64,000 bases of DNA, taken from NCBI RefSeq assembly GCF_030166555.2, contig NZ_CP126461.2. One strand, given 5' to 3'. This stretch comes from Acholeplasma laidlawii_A (GTDB taxonomy: Bacteria > Bacillota_I > Bacilli_A > Acholeplasmatales > Acholeplasmataceae). Position numbers and translations under genes: made by a program. The notes beneath the pieces are model-generated. The model had not been told where the DNA came from. It searched no databases and saw nothing but the letters and a program-made list of their open reading frames with translations. This document shows, one piece after another, positions 1 to 8,511 of this stretch (positions are counted from its first letter, which is position 1; every line of letters begins with the position of its first letter).

Positions 1-614
1 GTTTTGATATCTTGTGGTTCTCTTAAACTACCGTGACCAGTTTGGAATCCGTTTGTAAATAGTTTAGTTAGGTCAATTTGACAACAAGTAAGTGTTAAGG
101 TTAAGAAGTCTAAGTCATGGATATGAATAATACCTTCATCATGTGCTCTAGAGTGTCTAGGGTTTAAAACAAACATTCTATTAAACTCTTTTGCACCTTC
201 ACTACCATACTTTAACATCGCACCCATTGGGGTGTCTCCGTTGACGTTTGCATTTTCTCTTTTCAAATCAGAATCTGTTGATTTTGAAAATGCAATGTCA
301 TGATAAGTATGCATAAGACGAGTATTTCTATCTCTTACTTTGTTTCTATCCTCACGGTAAATAATATAAGATTTAGCAACATCTGCATAGTTTAATTCTA
401 TGAGTGTACGTTCTACTTCATCTTGTATATCTTCAACGGTTGGAATTTGCTTTTTGAACTTACTATCTACCTTATTTAGTACACCTGTTGTGACCTCATC
501 TGCAAGTTTTGGATCCTTTCCTAGTGCTATAAATGCCTTAGTAACGGCATCGTTAATCTTTTCTGGATTAAATCTTACGATTCTTCCATCTCTTTTCTTT
601 ATCTTCTCTAGCAT
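1..614 (-). CDS. nrdD: anaerobic ribonucleoside-triphosphate reductase, N-terminal part (runs off left edge)
   Basis: The first 204 codons of a class III ribonucleotide reductase, which makes deoxyribonucleoside triphosphates from NTPs without oxygen using a glycyl radical. Residues 1-90 look like the ATP-cone regulatory domain (KKRDGRIVRFNPEKI near the N-terminus). After that come the start of the catalytic region with the NrdD-type stretches HIHDLDF and LTCCQIDLTKLF. Start chosen at the ATG at 614 because an AAAAGGGG Shine-Dalgarno sits 9 bases before it. The C-terminal glycyl-radical site lies outside the window. An nrdG activase would be expected downstream, also outside. Preceded by its own promoter and a structured leader. 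Confidence 0.9.
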   Translation of the reverse strand, partial: MLEKIKKRDGRIVRFNPEKINDAVTKAFIALGKDPKLADEVTTGVLNKVDSKFKKQIPTVEDIQDEVERTLIELNYADVAKSYIIYREDRNKVRDRNTRLMHTYHDIAFSKSTDSDLKRENANVNGDTPMGAMLKYGSEGAKEFNRMFVLNPRHSRAHDEGIIHIHDLDFLTLTLTCCQIDLTKLFTNGFQTGHGSLREPQDIK

Positions 615-619
615 GGTTT

Positions 620-726
620 TATACCCCTTTTCACATATTGTTTAGAGTTACTAATCGACATCAGGGTATAGCTGTCCATTAAGAAAATAAAACTAGAAAC
701 TTAAAGGATTTTATATACCCGGATGT
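620..726 (-). promoter_or_regulatory. structured nrdD leader, candidate translational switch
   Basis: In the nrdD mRNA, bases 726-714 (ACATCCGGGTATA) can pair with 670-658 (TATACCCTGATGT), 12 pairs with one C-U mismatch. Inside lies a second helix, TCCTTTAA with TTAATGGA, with one U-U mismatch. The same TATACCC can instead pair with GGGGTATA at 627-620, which contains the Shine-Dalgarno. The two pairings exclude each other, the usual logic of a riboswitch or thermosensor that opens or closes the ribosome binding site. No match to a riboswitch class was recognised. Pairings are read directly; function is inferred. Confidence 0.55.
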
Positions 727-738
727 TTGAGTATATAC

Positions 739-767
739 ATTTTATACAAAGGTAAAGTCATTTGCAA
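739..767 (-). promoter_or_regulatory. nrdD promoter
   Basis: A -35 box TTGCAA (767-762) and a -10 box TAAAAT (744-739) are separated by exactly 17 bases. Transcription would start near 732, just before the first arm of the leader hairpin, so the leader would form the 5' end of the mRNA. Confidence 0.6.
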
Positions 768-804
768 CTCTAACAATTATGTAAATGCTTACGGTCGTTT
801 TCAT

Positions 805-836
805 AAAAAAACACCTTGCATCGAAGGTGTTTTTGT
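805..836 (-). terminator. intrinsic terminator after the serine hydrolase gene
   Basis: Stem ACACCTT/AAGGTGT extended by AAA/TTT, six-base loop, followed on the minus strand by a run of Ts. It separates the 899-3194 genes from the nrdD promoter. The A-run on the other side could let it act in both directions. Confidence 0.75.
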
Positions 837-898
837 GCTTTATATAATGTAAGAAAACGAATGTAAATACATCAACTTTTTACAGTTATTTTTAAATA

Positions 899-2248
899 CT
901 ATTTACTTGTTACAGTAAAGCCATTAAATAAGAAGTTAGCACTTGGTATGAATGAAAACGTAAGTGCTTCATCTTCAAATTTAAATTTATACTCTGCGAA
1001 AAATGGCGTTTCAATGTACAAGATTTTTAGAGTTAATTCGTTATCTTCGTAATTTGGTATGACCCAATGTTTTTGATTAACTACTTTTAAGTCTTTAGCA
1101 TAATGGCTCATGCCATAAGAACTTTGATCAAAGTTGTACTCGATTTTATCTGTTTTTCCATTTTTAAAATGTAGTAAAAGGTAATCGTGACTAAACTCTA
1201 GCGTATCAATATTTAATTTGTTTTCTTTTAGATGAAATATTTTATGTAAATTAAAGTGATTTTCTTTAGGTGCTTCTTTAAAAGTTAACCCTGAAACAAA
1301 CGCTTCTAATTGACCAGTTTCAATTGCAGGTACTAATTCCCTTGTAAAGTGTTTATAAATCATTGCGTATAAGAATTCATAATCTGTAAACTGTGCAGTT
1401 GAAATAATTGCTAGATCATTAAATATAACAACGATTTGACCAAATGCTCCATCTGCCCTATAACTTAAGTTAGGTGACACATGGAATTGAAAACCATATT
1501 GGTAACCGATTGCTTTAGCATTCGGGTTACCTACATAGTCTTGCTTTATAGCTTGAGGTGATGTCGCCATATCAAGATAGGCTTTAGAAATAAGTTGTTT
1601 ACCTTTATAATTTCCGTGATTAAGTAAGAGTTGGCCAAGTTTAACTAATGCATCATTATTTAAACTTAAACCATAGCCACCAAAATTAATACCTTCAGGG
1701 GCTTTTGACCAGTGGTAATTTGTAATATTTAGTGGTTCAAATAGATGTTCTTTTAAGTAATCCTCTATAGTAAAACCTGTGATCTTAGTAAACAGTGCAC
1801 TTAACATATGTGATGTTGCTGAGTGATATTGATAATGTGTACCTGGTTTATAAGCCACTTCTTGGCTTAAAAAGTAGGTTCTATAATCACCAGTCTTTAG
1901 CATCTCAAAATTATTTTCTTTAACAATACCACTCGTCATGGTAAGGATATGTCTAATGGTTATCTCACTAATTAAAGGATCATAGTTTGCTGGTAGTTCA
2001 TCTTTAAAATAACCAATGATCTTTTCATCTAAATTAATAAGCCCTTTATCATATAACATACCAATTGCTAAAGATGTAAATGATTTTGTGATAGAAAAAA
2101 CTAACTGTAAACCGTCTTTAAGGTATGGTTCTTTCTTGTAATCAAACAATACTTCATCTTTGTTAGCTACTGTAAAACTAATCATGCTTAACTTTTTGTT
2201 ATCTTCTACTTCTTTTAAGAAGTTGTAGATTTTTGCTTCTAAATTCAT
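899..2248 (-). CDS. serine hydrolase of the beta-lactamase/EstB family
   Basis: 449 residues of the class C beta-lactamase / penicillin-binding-protein-like esterase fold. The nucleophile motif SxxK is S52-I-T-K55 (FSITKSFTS), and Y141-H-S143 fits the second catalytic YxN/YxS motif. GGYGLSLN also matches the family. There is no signal peptide, so it is probably cytoplasmic. Esterases, DD-peptidase-like proteins and beta-lactam hydrolases share this fold, and a wall-less cell would not need a PBP; an esterase or peptidase role is more likely, but the substrate is unknown. The C-terminal ~110 residues are an extra beta-rich domain. Start set by GAGGTGA 7 bases upstream. 28 bases after the upstream gene, so probably cotranscribed. 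Confidence 0.8.
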   Translation of the reverse strand: MNLEAKIYNFLKEVEDNKKLSMISFTVANKDEVLFDYKKEPYLKDGLQLVFSITKSFTSLAIGMLYDKGLINLDEKIIGYFKDELPANYDPLISEITIRHILTMTSGIVKENNFEMLKTGDYRTYFLSQEVAYKPGTHYQYHSATSHMLSALFTKITGFTIEDYLKEHLFEPLNITNYHWSKAPEGINFGGYGLSLNNDALVKLGQLLLNHGNYKGKQLISKAYLDMATSPQAIKQDYVGNPNAKAIGYQYGFQFHVSPNLSYRADGAFGQIVVIFNDLAIISTAQFTDYEFLYAMIYKHFTRELVPAIETGQLEAFVSGLTFKEAPKENHFNLHKIFHLKENKLNIDTLEFSHDYLLLHFKNGKTDKIEYNFDQSSYGMSHYAKDLKVVNQKHWVIPNYEDNELTLKILYIETPFFAEYKFKFEDEALTFSFIPSANFLFNGFTVTSK

Positions 2249-2276
2249 CCTGACATCACCTCATGTAATTAATTAT

Positions 2277-3194
2277 TTATAGATTATCTTCTAAATCTTT
2301 TAATTTACTCGCAGTTGTATTATTATATATAAACTTAGCACTAAAGATAATACCAACTAAGATTCCAATAAGTAGAAATACTAAATCCGATAAAAAGAGG
2401 GGTAAAACTTCTTTATCACTTAATAAAACACCTAATGTCATATCATTATAAAATGCTAAGTTTGCCCATGTATATAAAAACATACTTAAACTCACAACAA
2501 CTGTAATCACACCAATAATAACTGGTACAAGTCTATGTAATGGACCTTTTGCATATTTATATGAATAAAATGATGCAAATGGCACAATGATATATAACCA
2601 CCAACTCATAAAACCAAATTCATAGGCGATTAGTGAAGGTATAGAACCTACAACTGCACCAATAATTGCAAAAATGATACCGCCAACTTTATTATTGTTC
2701 GCTTTTTCTGCATGTATAATCTTTTCAATTTCTTGTTTGTGTTTCTCTTTATATATAGCCTCATTAATTGGTATCACTAAATCGAATTTTAGACCTTGCT
2801 GAATTTTAATCGAAATGGTTTTATGGTTTGTAATTTCTTCATTAGACCCATAAATATCTTTTGAAACGATATTAAAACTTCTAGTTTTAAAGTAACTTGC
2901 TAATTTTCTTGCACGCTCTTTAACTTTTTCTGAATTTCTTACAAACATTAAAACTGTATTGTTTGGCTGAATAGCACTAGAAAAAAATAACCCTGTCATA
3001 CCTACTTCTTGTCTAATCGCTTTCATTTCAGATGCCTCTAATGTTCTATCTAATATAAATGCGATATAATGCTGCTTAATACCAAATCCTGCATTGATAG
3101 AACATATTTGAAACTCGTAACCATTAACTTCGCCGCGGTATGCACCGCGCTCAAACTTTGCAGTAAGTTTTACTGCTAATTCCTCTATTTTCAT
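2277..3194 (-). CDS. membrane protein of unknown function
   Basis: 305 residues, no family recognised. The first ~165 are soluble and mixed alpha/beta. Residues ~170-300 hold four to five hydrophobic segments (for example GGIIFAIIGAVVGSIPSLI and LVPVIIGVITVVVSLSMFL), ending in a short charged tail. A lysine-rich stretch (EKHKQEIEKIIHAEK) precedes the first membrane segment. Good ribosome site (AGAGGTAA) before the ATG. It is the first gene of a likely two-gene unit with the serine hydrolase downstream; this pairing is the only hint of function. Confidence 0.6.
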   Translation of the reverse strand: MKIEELAVKLTAKFERGAYRGEVNGYEFQICSINAGFGIKQHYIAFILDRTLEASEMKAIRQEVGMTGLFFSSAIQPNNTVLMFVRNSEKVKERARKLASYFKTRSFNIVSKDIYGSNEEITNHKTISIKIQQGLKFDLVIPINEAIYKEKHKQEIEKIIHAEKANNNKVGGIIFAIIGAVVGSIPSLIAYEFGFMSWWLYIIVPFASFYSYKYAKGPLHRLVPVIIGVITVVVSLSMFLYTWANLAFYNDMTLGVLLSDKEVLPLFLSDLVFLLIGILVGIIFSAKFIYNNTTASKLKDLEDNL

Positions 3195-3243
3195 TTAATT
3201 TACCTCTTAACCCTATTAGTTTTTATTATAACATTAAACCGTT

Positions 3244-3272
3244 AAAAAAAACCTTCATTTTATGAAGGTTTT
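3244..3272 (-). terminator. intrinsic terminator after the DUF975-like gene
   Basis: Stem AAAACCTTCA/TGAAGGTTTT with a five-base loop, followed on the minus strand by seven Ts. It ends the transcript that includes the gene at 3294-3881 and possibly the phosphate operon upstream. Confidence 0.8.
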
Positions 3273-3293
3273 AAGGTAATTCTATATTATTAA

Positions 3294-3881
3294 TTAAACA
3301 TCTATGATGGTTGTACTATCCGCTTTTAATGCTTTTAGGTGTACATAGTAGTTATGCATAGATAACATGATATAAGGCATTGCATAAAGTAAGTAAATAC
3401 CAAATGTAATCATCCCTAATAGGATGTGACCGATAAATGAAAGTACAAAAATGAATAAATCCATCTTATAACCTTCTGTTAGTTTCCCACTTTCTTTAAT
3501 GGCATCAAATATATCCATATCTTTGTTTTCACTCATAATAAAGATAGCTTGCCCATATTTAAGTGCTACATAAATACCTGGAATAATAAGTAAGAACATG
3601 CCCACCATGACTGCAATACTTACAATTAATCCAACAACAAATATTTTAAGACCATGTTCAATGTCCTTAAAATAATTAAAGAGTGGTTCAAGTTGTACAT
3701 CTTTTTTATTCAGTACATCTTTACCAATAACAAATAATCCAGCAGTTAAGATAGGTCCTACAATGAACCCAATACCTGGTATCCCGCTTAATACACCTAC
3801 TACAATAATGGCTACTAAAAACATCAATCTTTTTCCAACTAATGCTTCTTTAGCCTCCATTTTAATTGCACTTCTATTCAT
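3294..3881 (-). CDS. DUF975-like integral membrane protein
   Basis: 195 residues with four to five membrane helices. The N-terminus (NRSAIKMEAKEALVGKR, then a hydrophobic segment) and the helix VGMFLLIIPGIYVALKYGQ, followed by a region around DIFDAIKESGKLTEGYK, fit the DUF975 / YciC-like membrane family, whose function is unknown. Strong Shine-Dalgarno AAGGGGG. It starts 36 bases after the end of phoR and no terminator is visible between them, so it may be the last gene of the phosphate operon; that is inference from spacing. Confidence 0.6.
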   Translation of the reverse strand: MNRSAIKMEAKEALVGKRLMFLVAIIVVGVLSGIPGIGFIVGPILTAGLFVIGKDVLNKKDVQLEPLFNYFKDIEHGLKIFVVGLIVSIAVMVGMFLLIIPGIYVALKYGQAIFIMSENKDMDIFDAIKESGKLTEGYKMDLFIFVLSFIGHILLGMITFGIYLLYAMPYIMLSMHNYYVHLKALKADSTTIIDV

Positions 3882-3917
3882 TTTTTATACCCCCTTGTAT
3901 AAATGAATCTACCTATA

Positions 3918-5165
3918 TTATATTACAATTGTAAATTTTGTATATTCATTTTCGACTGATTCAACACTAATGTGTCCATGGTATTTATTAACGATGTGTT
4001 TTACTATTGCAAGTCCTAGTCCAGTACCCGGTTCTTTTCTTGCTTCATTCACACGGTAAAACCTTTCAAATACTCTGTCTTGATCTTTAAATGGAATTCC
4101 TAATCCAGTGTCTTCAATAATGAAGACTATCTGGTTTAGATTTCTTTTTAAGTCGATTTTAATCGTACCGTGTTCTTTGTTATATTTAATGGCGTTTTCT
4201 ATCATGTTTTTAAATAGTTTTGTTATATCAATTTTATCGCCTTCAAATGAGATGTCATCGATATTAAGTTCTACCTTAATTGATTTTTCTTGAATCGATT
4301 TATGATAATAATCTAGTGTATCTAATAACATTTTCTTTAAATCAATGGTTTCAATTGGTCCATCAACAAACGTTTCCAAACGGCTTAGCATAAGCATATC
4401 ATCAACAAAGCCTTTCATGTAGTCTGCTAGCTCCACCATCTTAGTAGATACTTCCTTAGCTTCACTACCTGTAATGATTTCATGCTGAATTAATTCAGCA
4501 TAACCACGTAACACCGTAATTGGTGTTTTAAGTTCGTGTCCTGCATAACTAAAGAAATCTTTTTTAACGTTTTGAAGTTGAACTTGATCGGTTAAGTCTT
4601 CAATAATGACTAAAACAAAGTTTTCTTTACTTTGTTCGGTTGAAATGGTGTTAACATTTAAGTTCTTGTGTCCTATTTTATAGTTTTGTTTCTCATGTGA
4701 TTTGGATTCAAATGTTTTTAGAATTTGTTCTTTGATGACGGTATGTCTAATACGGTTCATAAATAATCTATCTTTAGTCTCTACTATATGTAGTAGGTTT
4801 ACTGCAGTGTCATTGGCATAGATAATTTCTTTCAAGTGGTTAATTAAAATAATTCCTTGACCAGCAAAGCTAGACATAAATAGCATTTGATCTTCTTTTG
4901 CTTTTAATTCATGGTTTAGTCTATCAAGTTCTTTGACTAAAAAGTCTCTGTCAACTGCTTGTTTATTAATATCATATCTTGCAAAATAAGCTTTATATTC
5001 AAAATATAAGGCAATAACTAATATTTCTCCTGTTGCTAGAAATATTAGATATACAAATATATTAGAGATTTCTGGATGAAGTATCTGGTTTACAATAAAA
5101 AATAAGGTTAATAAAATACCTACATACATACCTAAACGTATAAATATTTTTTTATTTAAATCCAT
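3918..5165 (-). CDS. phoR: phosphate sensor histidine kinase
   Basis: 415-residue membrane histidine kinase partnered with the response regulator just upstream. Two N-terminal membrane helices (~8-30 and ~35-57) enclose only a short loop, so there is no large external sensor. A PAS-like domain follows (~95-195). The H-box has H210 (YAGHELKTPITVL), the N-box is NMIENAIKYN, and the ATP lid motifs are DTGLGIP and GTGLGLAIVKHI. A short-loop PhoR coupled to PstSCAB-PhoU is the usual arrangement in Gram-positive relatives, where the transporter and PhoU report phosphate status. Last gene of the pst-phoU-phoPR run, 14 bases after phoP. Confidence 0.88.
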   Translation of the reverse strand: MDLNKKIFIRLGMYVGILLTLFFIVNQILHPEISNIFVYLIFLATGEILVIALYFEYKAYFARYDINKQAVDRDFLVKELDRLNHELKAKEDQMLFMSSFAGQGIILINHLKEIIYANDTAVNLLHIVETKDRLFMNRIRHTVIKEQILKTFESKSHEKQNYKIGHKNLNVNTISTEQSKENFVLVIIEDLTDQVQLQNVKKDFFSYAGHELKTPITVLRGYAELIQHEIITGSEAKEVSTKMVELADYMKGFVDDMLMLSRLETFVDGPIETIDLKKMLLDTLDYYHKSIQEKSIKVELNIDDISFEGDKIDITKLFKNMIENAIKYNKEHGTIKIDLKRNLNQIVFIIEDTGLGIPFKDQDRVFERFYRVNEARKEPGTGLGLAIVKHIVNKYHGHISVESVENEYTKFTIVI

Positions 5166-5179
5166 AGTACTTATCCTTT

Positions 5180-5830
5180 TTATAGACTATAACCGATACC
5201 ACGTATCGTTTTAATTTCTATATCTGCACCTTTTAATTTATCTCTTAATGATTTAATATGCATATCTAAGGTTCTAGTCTCAATTGAGACATCCATTTGC
5301 CAAATTTCATTAAAGAGTGTTTCTTTGGTTACGACTTTACCGTCATTTTTCATGATAAGATAAAGTACATCAAACTCTTTAGTCGTAAGGGCAACTTCAT
5401 CATTACCTACAAAACATTTATATTTTTCTTTATCAATGGTGACATTACCTTTAGTAATAATGCTACGCGCACCTGATTTTCTTAAGTGGGCATTCATTCT
5501 AGCGGTTAACTCTAAAATACCAAATGGTTTAGACATATAGTCATCAGCTCCCAAATCAAGGGCTTTTACTTTATCCATTTCGGTATCAAGTGCAGATAGC
5601 ATAATCACAGGTAGTTCTTTGTAAAACTCTCTTAATTTAGCGAGTACTTCTAGACCAGACATATCTGGTAGAAGTACATCTAAGAGTACTAAGTCTGGTG
5701 CTTTTTTTCTAACAGCTTCTAAAAAGTCTTTACCTTTCATAAAGCCTTGTTGTTCATACCCGGCATTTATAATTGTCTTTTGGATGATATATGATATTTG
5801 CATATCATCTTCTAAAAAATATATTAACAT
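5180..5830 (-). CDS. phoP: OmpR-family response regulator of the phosphate operon
   Basis: 216 residues: receiver domain (1-~120) with acidic E7-D8-D9, phosphoacceptor D51 (LVLLDVLLPDMSG) and the KPFG lysine motif, then a winged-helix DNA-binding domain ending in TRTLDMHIKSLRDKL and IKTIRGIGYSL. Called PhoP/PhoB because of its place between phoU and phoR. It probably binds the repeat array upstream of pstS (10491-10518), which matches the known PhoP recognition pattern of Bacillus. This makes the operon autoregulated. Confidence 0.88.
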   Translation of the reverse strand: MLIYFLEDDMQISYIIQKTIINAGYEQQGFMKGKDFLEAVRKKAPDLVLLDVLLPDMSGLEVLAKLREFYKELPVIMLSALDTEMDKVKALDLGADDYMSKPFGILELTARMNAHLRKSGARSIITKGNVTIDKEKYKCFVGNDEVALTTKEFDVLYLIMKNDGKVVTKETLFNEIWQMDVSIETRTLDMHIKSLRDKLKGADIEIKTIRGIGYSL

Positions 5831-5848
5831 AAGTTTATAAGCCCTTTC

Positions 5849-6514
5849 TTAAAACAATGGCGTTTTCTTGTGTTCACCTGTAATCATAAATATGGTCCAC
5901 TCTGCTAGGTTCACTGCGTGATCCGCTACACGTTCCATATATTTAGCAACCATAATCACAGATACGGCATATTGTGAATCAATGGAGTCATTTTTAATTT
6001 GCTCTGTAACAGATGCCATAACATCGTTAAACTGAGCATCTACAATATCATCATCTTCAATGACTTGTCTTGCTAACTTAACGTCTTGTTTAACAAAGGC
6101 ATTAATTGCATTTAATACCATTTGGTAGGCTGCTTCACTCATAATCGTTGTTTTTGGTAAAAGTCTTTGGTTTTTTAAGTCCCCAATATGTATAGTTTGT
6201 TCTGCAATATCGGTTGCATGATCCCCAATACGCTCAAGGTCTGTAACTAACTTTAAGATACCAGTAACAACTCTTAGGTCTTGAGCGTAAGGTTGTTCCT
6301 TCCAAATGACTCTTAAAGCAGCCTTTGAAATATCTTCTTCAAGTTGATCAACTTGATCATCAGCTTTCATTAAACTTTCAGCTTTTTTTAAATTATTAGT
6401 TTTAAAGGCTAAAAAAGACTCATTAATATTATTTAATACAAGGTCCGCCATCGTTACGACTTCACCTTTTAATTCTTCGATTGCTTTTAATAAAGATGCT
6501 CTTAATGCTGACAT
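5849..6514 (-). CDS. phoU: phosphate signalling and transport regulator PhoU
   Basis: 221 residues with the two tandem three-helix PhoU repeats. The metal-binding signature appears twice as LERIGDHATDIAEQ and MERVADHAVNLAEW. PhoU links the Pst transporter to the PhoR kinase and keeps the regulon off when phosphate is plentiful. It lies between pstB (18-base gap) and phoP (18-base gap), the conserved position for this gene. Confidence 0.92.
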   Translation of the reverse strand: MSALRASLLKAIEELKGEVVTMADLVLNNINESFLAFKTNNLKKAESLMKADDQVDQLEEDISKAALRVIWKEQPYAQDLRVVTGILKLVTDLERIGDHATDIAEQTIHIGDLKNQRLLPKTTIMSEAAYQMVLNAINAFVKQDVKLARQVIEDDDIVDAQFNDVMASVTEQIKNDSIDSQYAVSVIMVAKYMERVADHAVNLAEWTIFMITGEHKKTPLF

Positions 6515-6532
6515 AGATATTCCTTTCTTAGA

Positions 6533-7297
6533 TTAACCGAATTTACCGGTAATATAATCTTCTGTTTGTGAGTGTTTTGGATTAGTAAATATTTTGTTTG
6601 TTTCATCAAACTCAATAAGTTCACCCATATAAAAGAATGCAGTTTTATCAGATATTCTGGCTGCTTGTTGCATATTATGCGTAACTATAACTATAGTATA
6701 CTCTTTTTTGAGTTCTAAAATCAATTCTTCTATTTTAACAGTAGCTATAGGATCAAGTGCCGATGTTGGTTCATCCATCAAAATAACTTCAGGTTTCATT
6801 GCTAATGCTCTAGCTATACATAGTCTTTGTTGTTGTCCACCAGATAAGGCAAGTGCCGAATCATGAAGACGGTCAGAGACTTCATCGTATAACGCAGCTT
6901 CTTTAAGAGAGTTTTCAACTATCTTATCTAATATGTCACGTTTTTTAACACCTTGACATCTAGGGCCATATGCAATGTTATCATAAATACTCATAGGAAA
7001 CGGATTAGGTGATTGGAAGACCATACCTACATTCTTTCTTAATCCATACATATCAATGTGTTTATCATAGATATTTTGGTTATGATAACGAACTTCACCT
7101 TCAATTTTTACATTCTCAATTAAATCGTTCATACGATTTAATGTTCTTAAGAAGGTTGATTTACCACAACCAGATGGACCAATTAAAGCAACAATTTCTT
7201 TAGAACCAATTTCTATATTAATATTTTTTAAAGCTTGTTTTTCACCATATGATAAATTTAGGTTTTCAACTTCAAATGTTTTAATTTCGTTTTTCAT
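6533..7297 (-). CDS. pstB: phosphate ABC transporter ATPase
   Basis: 254-residue ATP-binding subunit of the high-affinity phosphate importer. Walker A is GPSGCGKST, the signature is LSGGQQQR, and Walker B is VILMDEPTSALDP, followed by the H-loop VTHNMQQAAR. The ATG at 7297 is preferred over a TTG one codon earlier: it overlaps the pstA stop as TGATG, a sign of coupled translation. All motifs are intact. Confidence 0.95.
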   Translation of the reverse strand: MKNEIKTFEVENLNLSYGEKQALKNINIEIGSKEIVALIGPSGCGKSTFLRTLNRMNDLIENVKIEGEVRYHNQNIYDKHIDMYGLRKNVGMVFQSPNPFPMSIYDNIAYGPRCQGVKKRDILDKIVENSLKEAALYDEVSDRLHDSALALSGGQQQRLCIARALAMKPEVILMDEPTSALDPIATVKIEELILELKKEYTIVIVTHNMQQAARISDKTAFFYMGELIEFDETNKIFTNPKHSQTEDYITGKFG

Positions 7298-8511
7298 CAA
7301 ACTGTCCTTCCGTTTCTTCTCATAAATCGTTTAGATAAAAACTTCACTAGTAGATTTAACATAAGTACCATCATTAATATAATGAGGGCAACCGTATTAG
7401 ATAGTGCAACGTTTGCAGGTTCATCAGACATCATCGTTAAGATATGTACTGCAAGTGATGTTGAACTACTTGTAAGTGATACATCATCTTTAATGGTTGC
7501 ACCAATTGCAAACACAAGTGCTGCCGATTCACCAATGATTCTACCAATTGCAAGTAGTGTTGCTGTTAATATACCTGAAAATGCGCTTGGTAGGACAACC
7601 TTGAAAGTTGTTTGTGTTTCATTTGCACCAAGTGCAAGGGAAGCAAATCTATAATCCATAGGTACCACTTTAAGTGATTCTTCTGTGGTTCTAATAATTA
7701 CTGGTAAGACAATAACCGCTAGAGTTAACGCCCCAGATATTAGGTTACCACCGGTTGCACTTGTAAGTGAAATCGTAATTGGTACAAAAAGTGCCAACCC
7801 CATAAGACCATAAATAATAGATGGTACACCAGTAAGTGTTTCAATAAATGTTCTAAGTCTCTTATTAAACCAATTATCACTCGCATACTCATTTAAGTAT
7901 ATAGATGCACCTATACCAATAGGTAGTGCAAATACTAAGGTTAATCCGATAAGTACTAAAGTTGTAATAATAGATCCTCTAATACCACCACCTGGAGTTT
8001 GAAATTCAAACTCTCTAATACTTTCTACCATATCCAGCTTGCTAATCATATTTTCTGCACCTTGAATAGAGAGTGCAGAAGGTTGATTCGTAAATGCAAT
8101 TCTTACAACAGCATATTTATCTTTAAGTTCGAGTTCACCTTGACCAACACCTTTATTCACCATATGAAGTAATGGTGAATCTTTGTGTACATAATCAATA
8201 AAGATTACATTTTTACCTAATAGGTCTATGTCATCTCTTAGTGCAATACCCCATTTTGTAGAATAATACACATCATCTTCTAACTCAAAATCAATGGTGT
8301 AGTTACCCACACTGTAATCTTCTTTTAATTCCGTAACATAAGTTACAGATTCATAGTTATTTAAGATTAAGTCCATATTAAGTAGTGGAATACCTTGGAT
8401 AAATACATTAACCACTATTAACATCAATACAGCAAAACTTAACAATGCTCCGCCATAAGTTAATATATTTCTAATGACATCTTTATATCGAAATTTAGGT
8501 TTATTTAACAT
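7297..8511 (-). CDS. pstA: phosphate ABC transporter permease PstA
   Basis: 404 residues, longer than the usual ~290. The extra length is a predicted extracytoplasmic insert of about 110 residues between the first membrane helix (~17-35) and the permease core. The core starts near residue 185 and carries the EAA-type loop (ASLALGANETQTTFKVVLPSAFSGI). Overlaps pstC by 11 bases and pstB by one base (TGATG). The insert is also seen in some Firmicute PstA proteins; its role is unknown. Confidence 0.9.
   Translation of the reverse strand: MLNKPKFRYKDVIRNILTYGGALLSFAVLMLIVVNVFIQGIPLLNMDLILNNYESVTYVTELKEDYSVGNYTIDFELEDDVYYSTKWGIALRDDIDLLGKNVIFIDYVHKDSPLLHMVNKGVGQGELELKDKYAVVRIAFTNQPSALSIQGAENMISKLDMVESIREFEFQTPGGGIRGSIITTLVLIGLTLVFALPIGIGASIYLNEYASDNWFNKRLRTFIETLTGVPSIIYGLMGLALFVPITISLTSATGGNLISGALTLAVIVLPVIIRTTEESLKVVPMDYRFASLALGANETQTTFKVVLPSAFSGILTATLLAIGRIIGESAALVFAIGATIKDDVSLTSSSTSLAVHILTMMSDEPANVALSNTVALIILMMVLMLNLLVKFLSKRFMRRNGRTV

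Noticed and set aside
671..713. Purine, 2'-deoxyguanosine or preQ1 riboswitch in the nrdD leader
   Set aside because: GUUUCUAG looks a little like a purine-riboswitch junction, but the spacing is too short and the P2/P3 loop pairing is absent.
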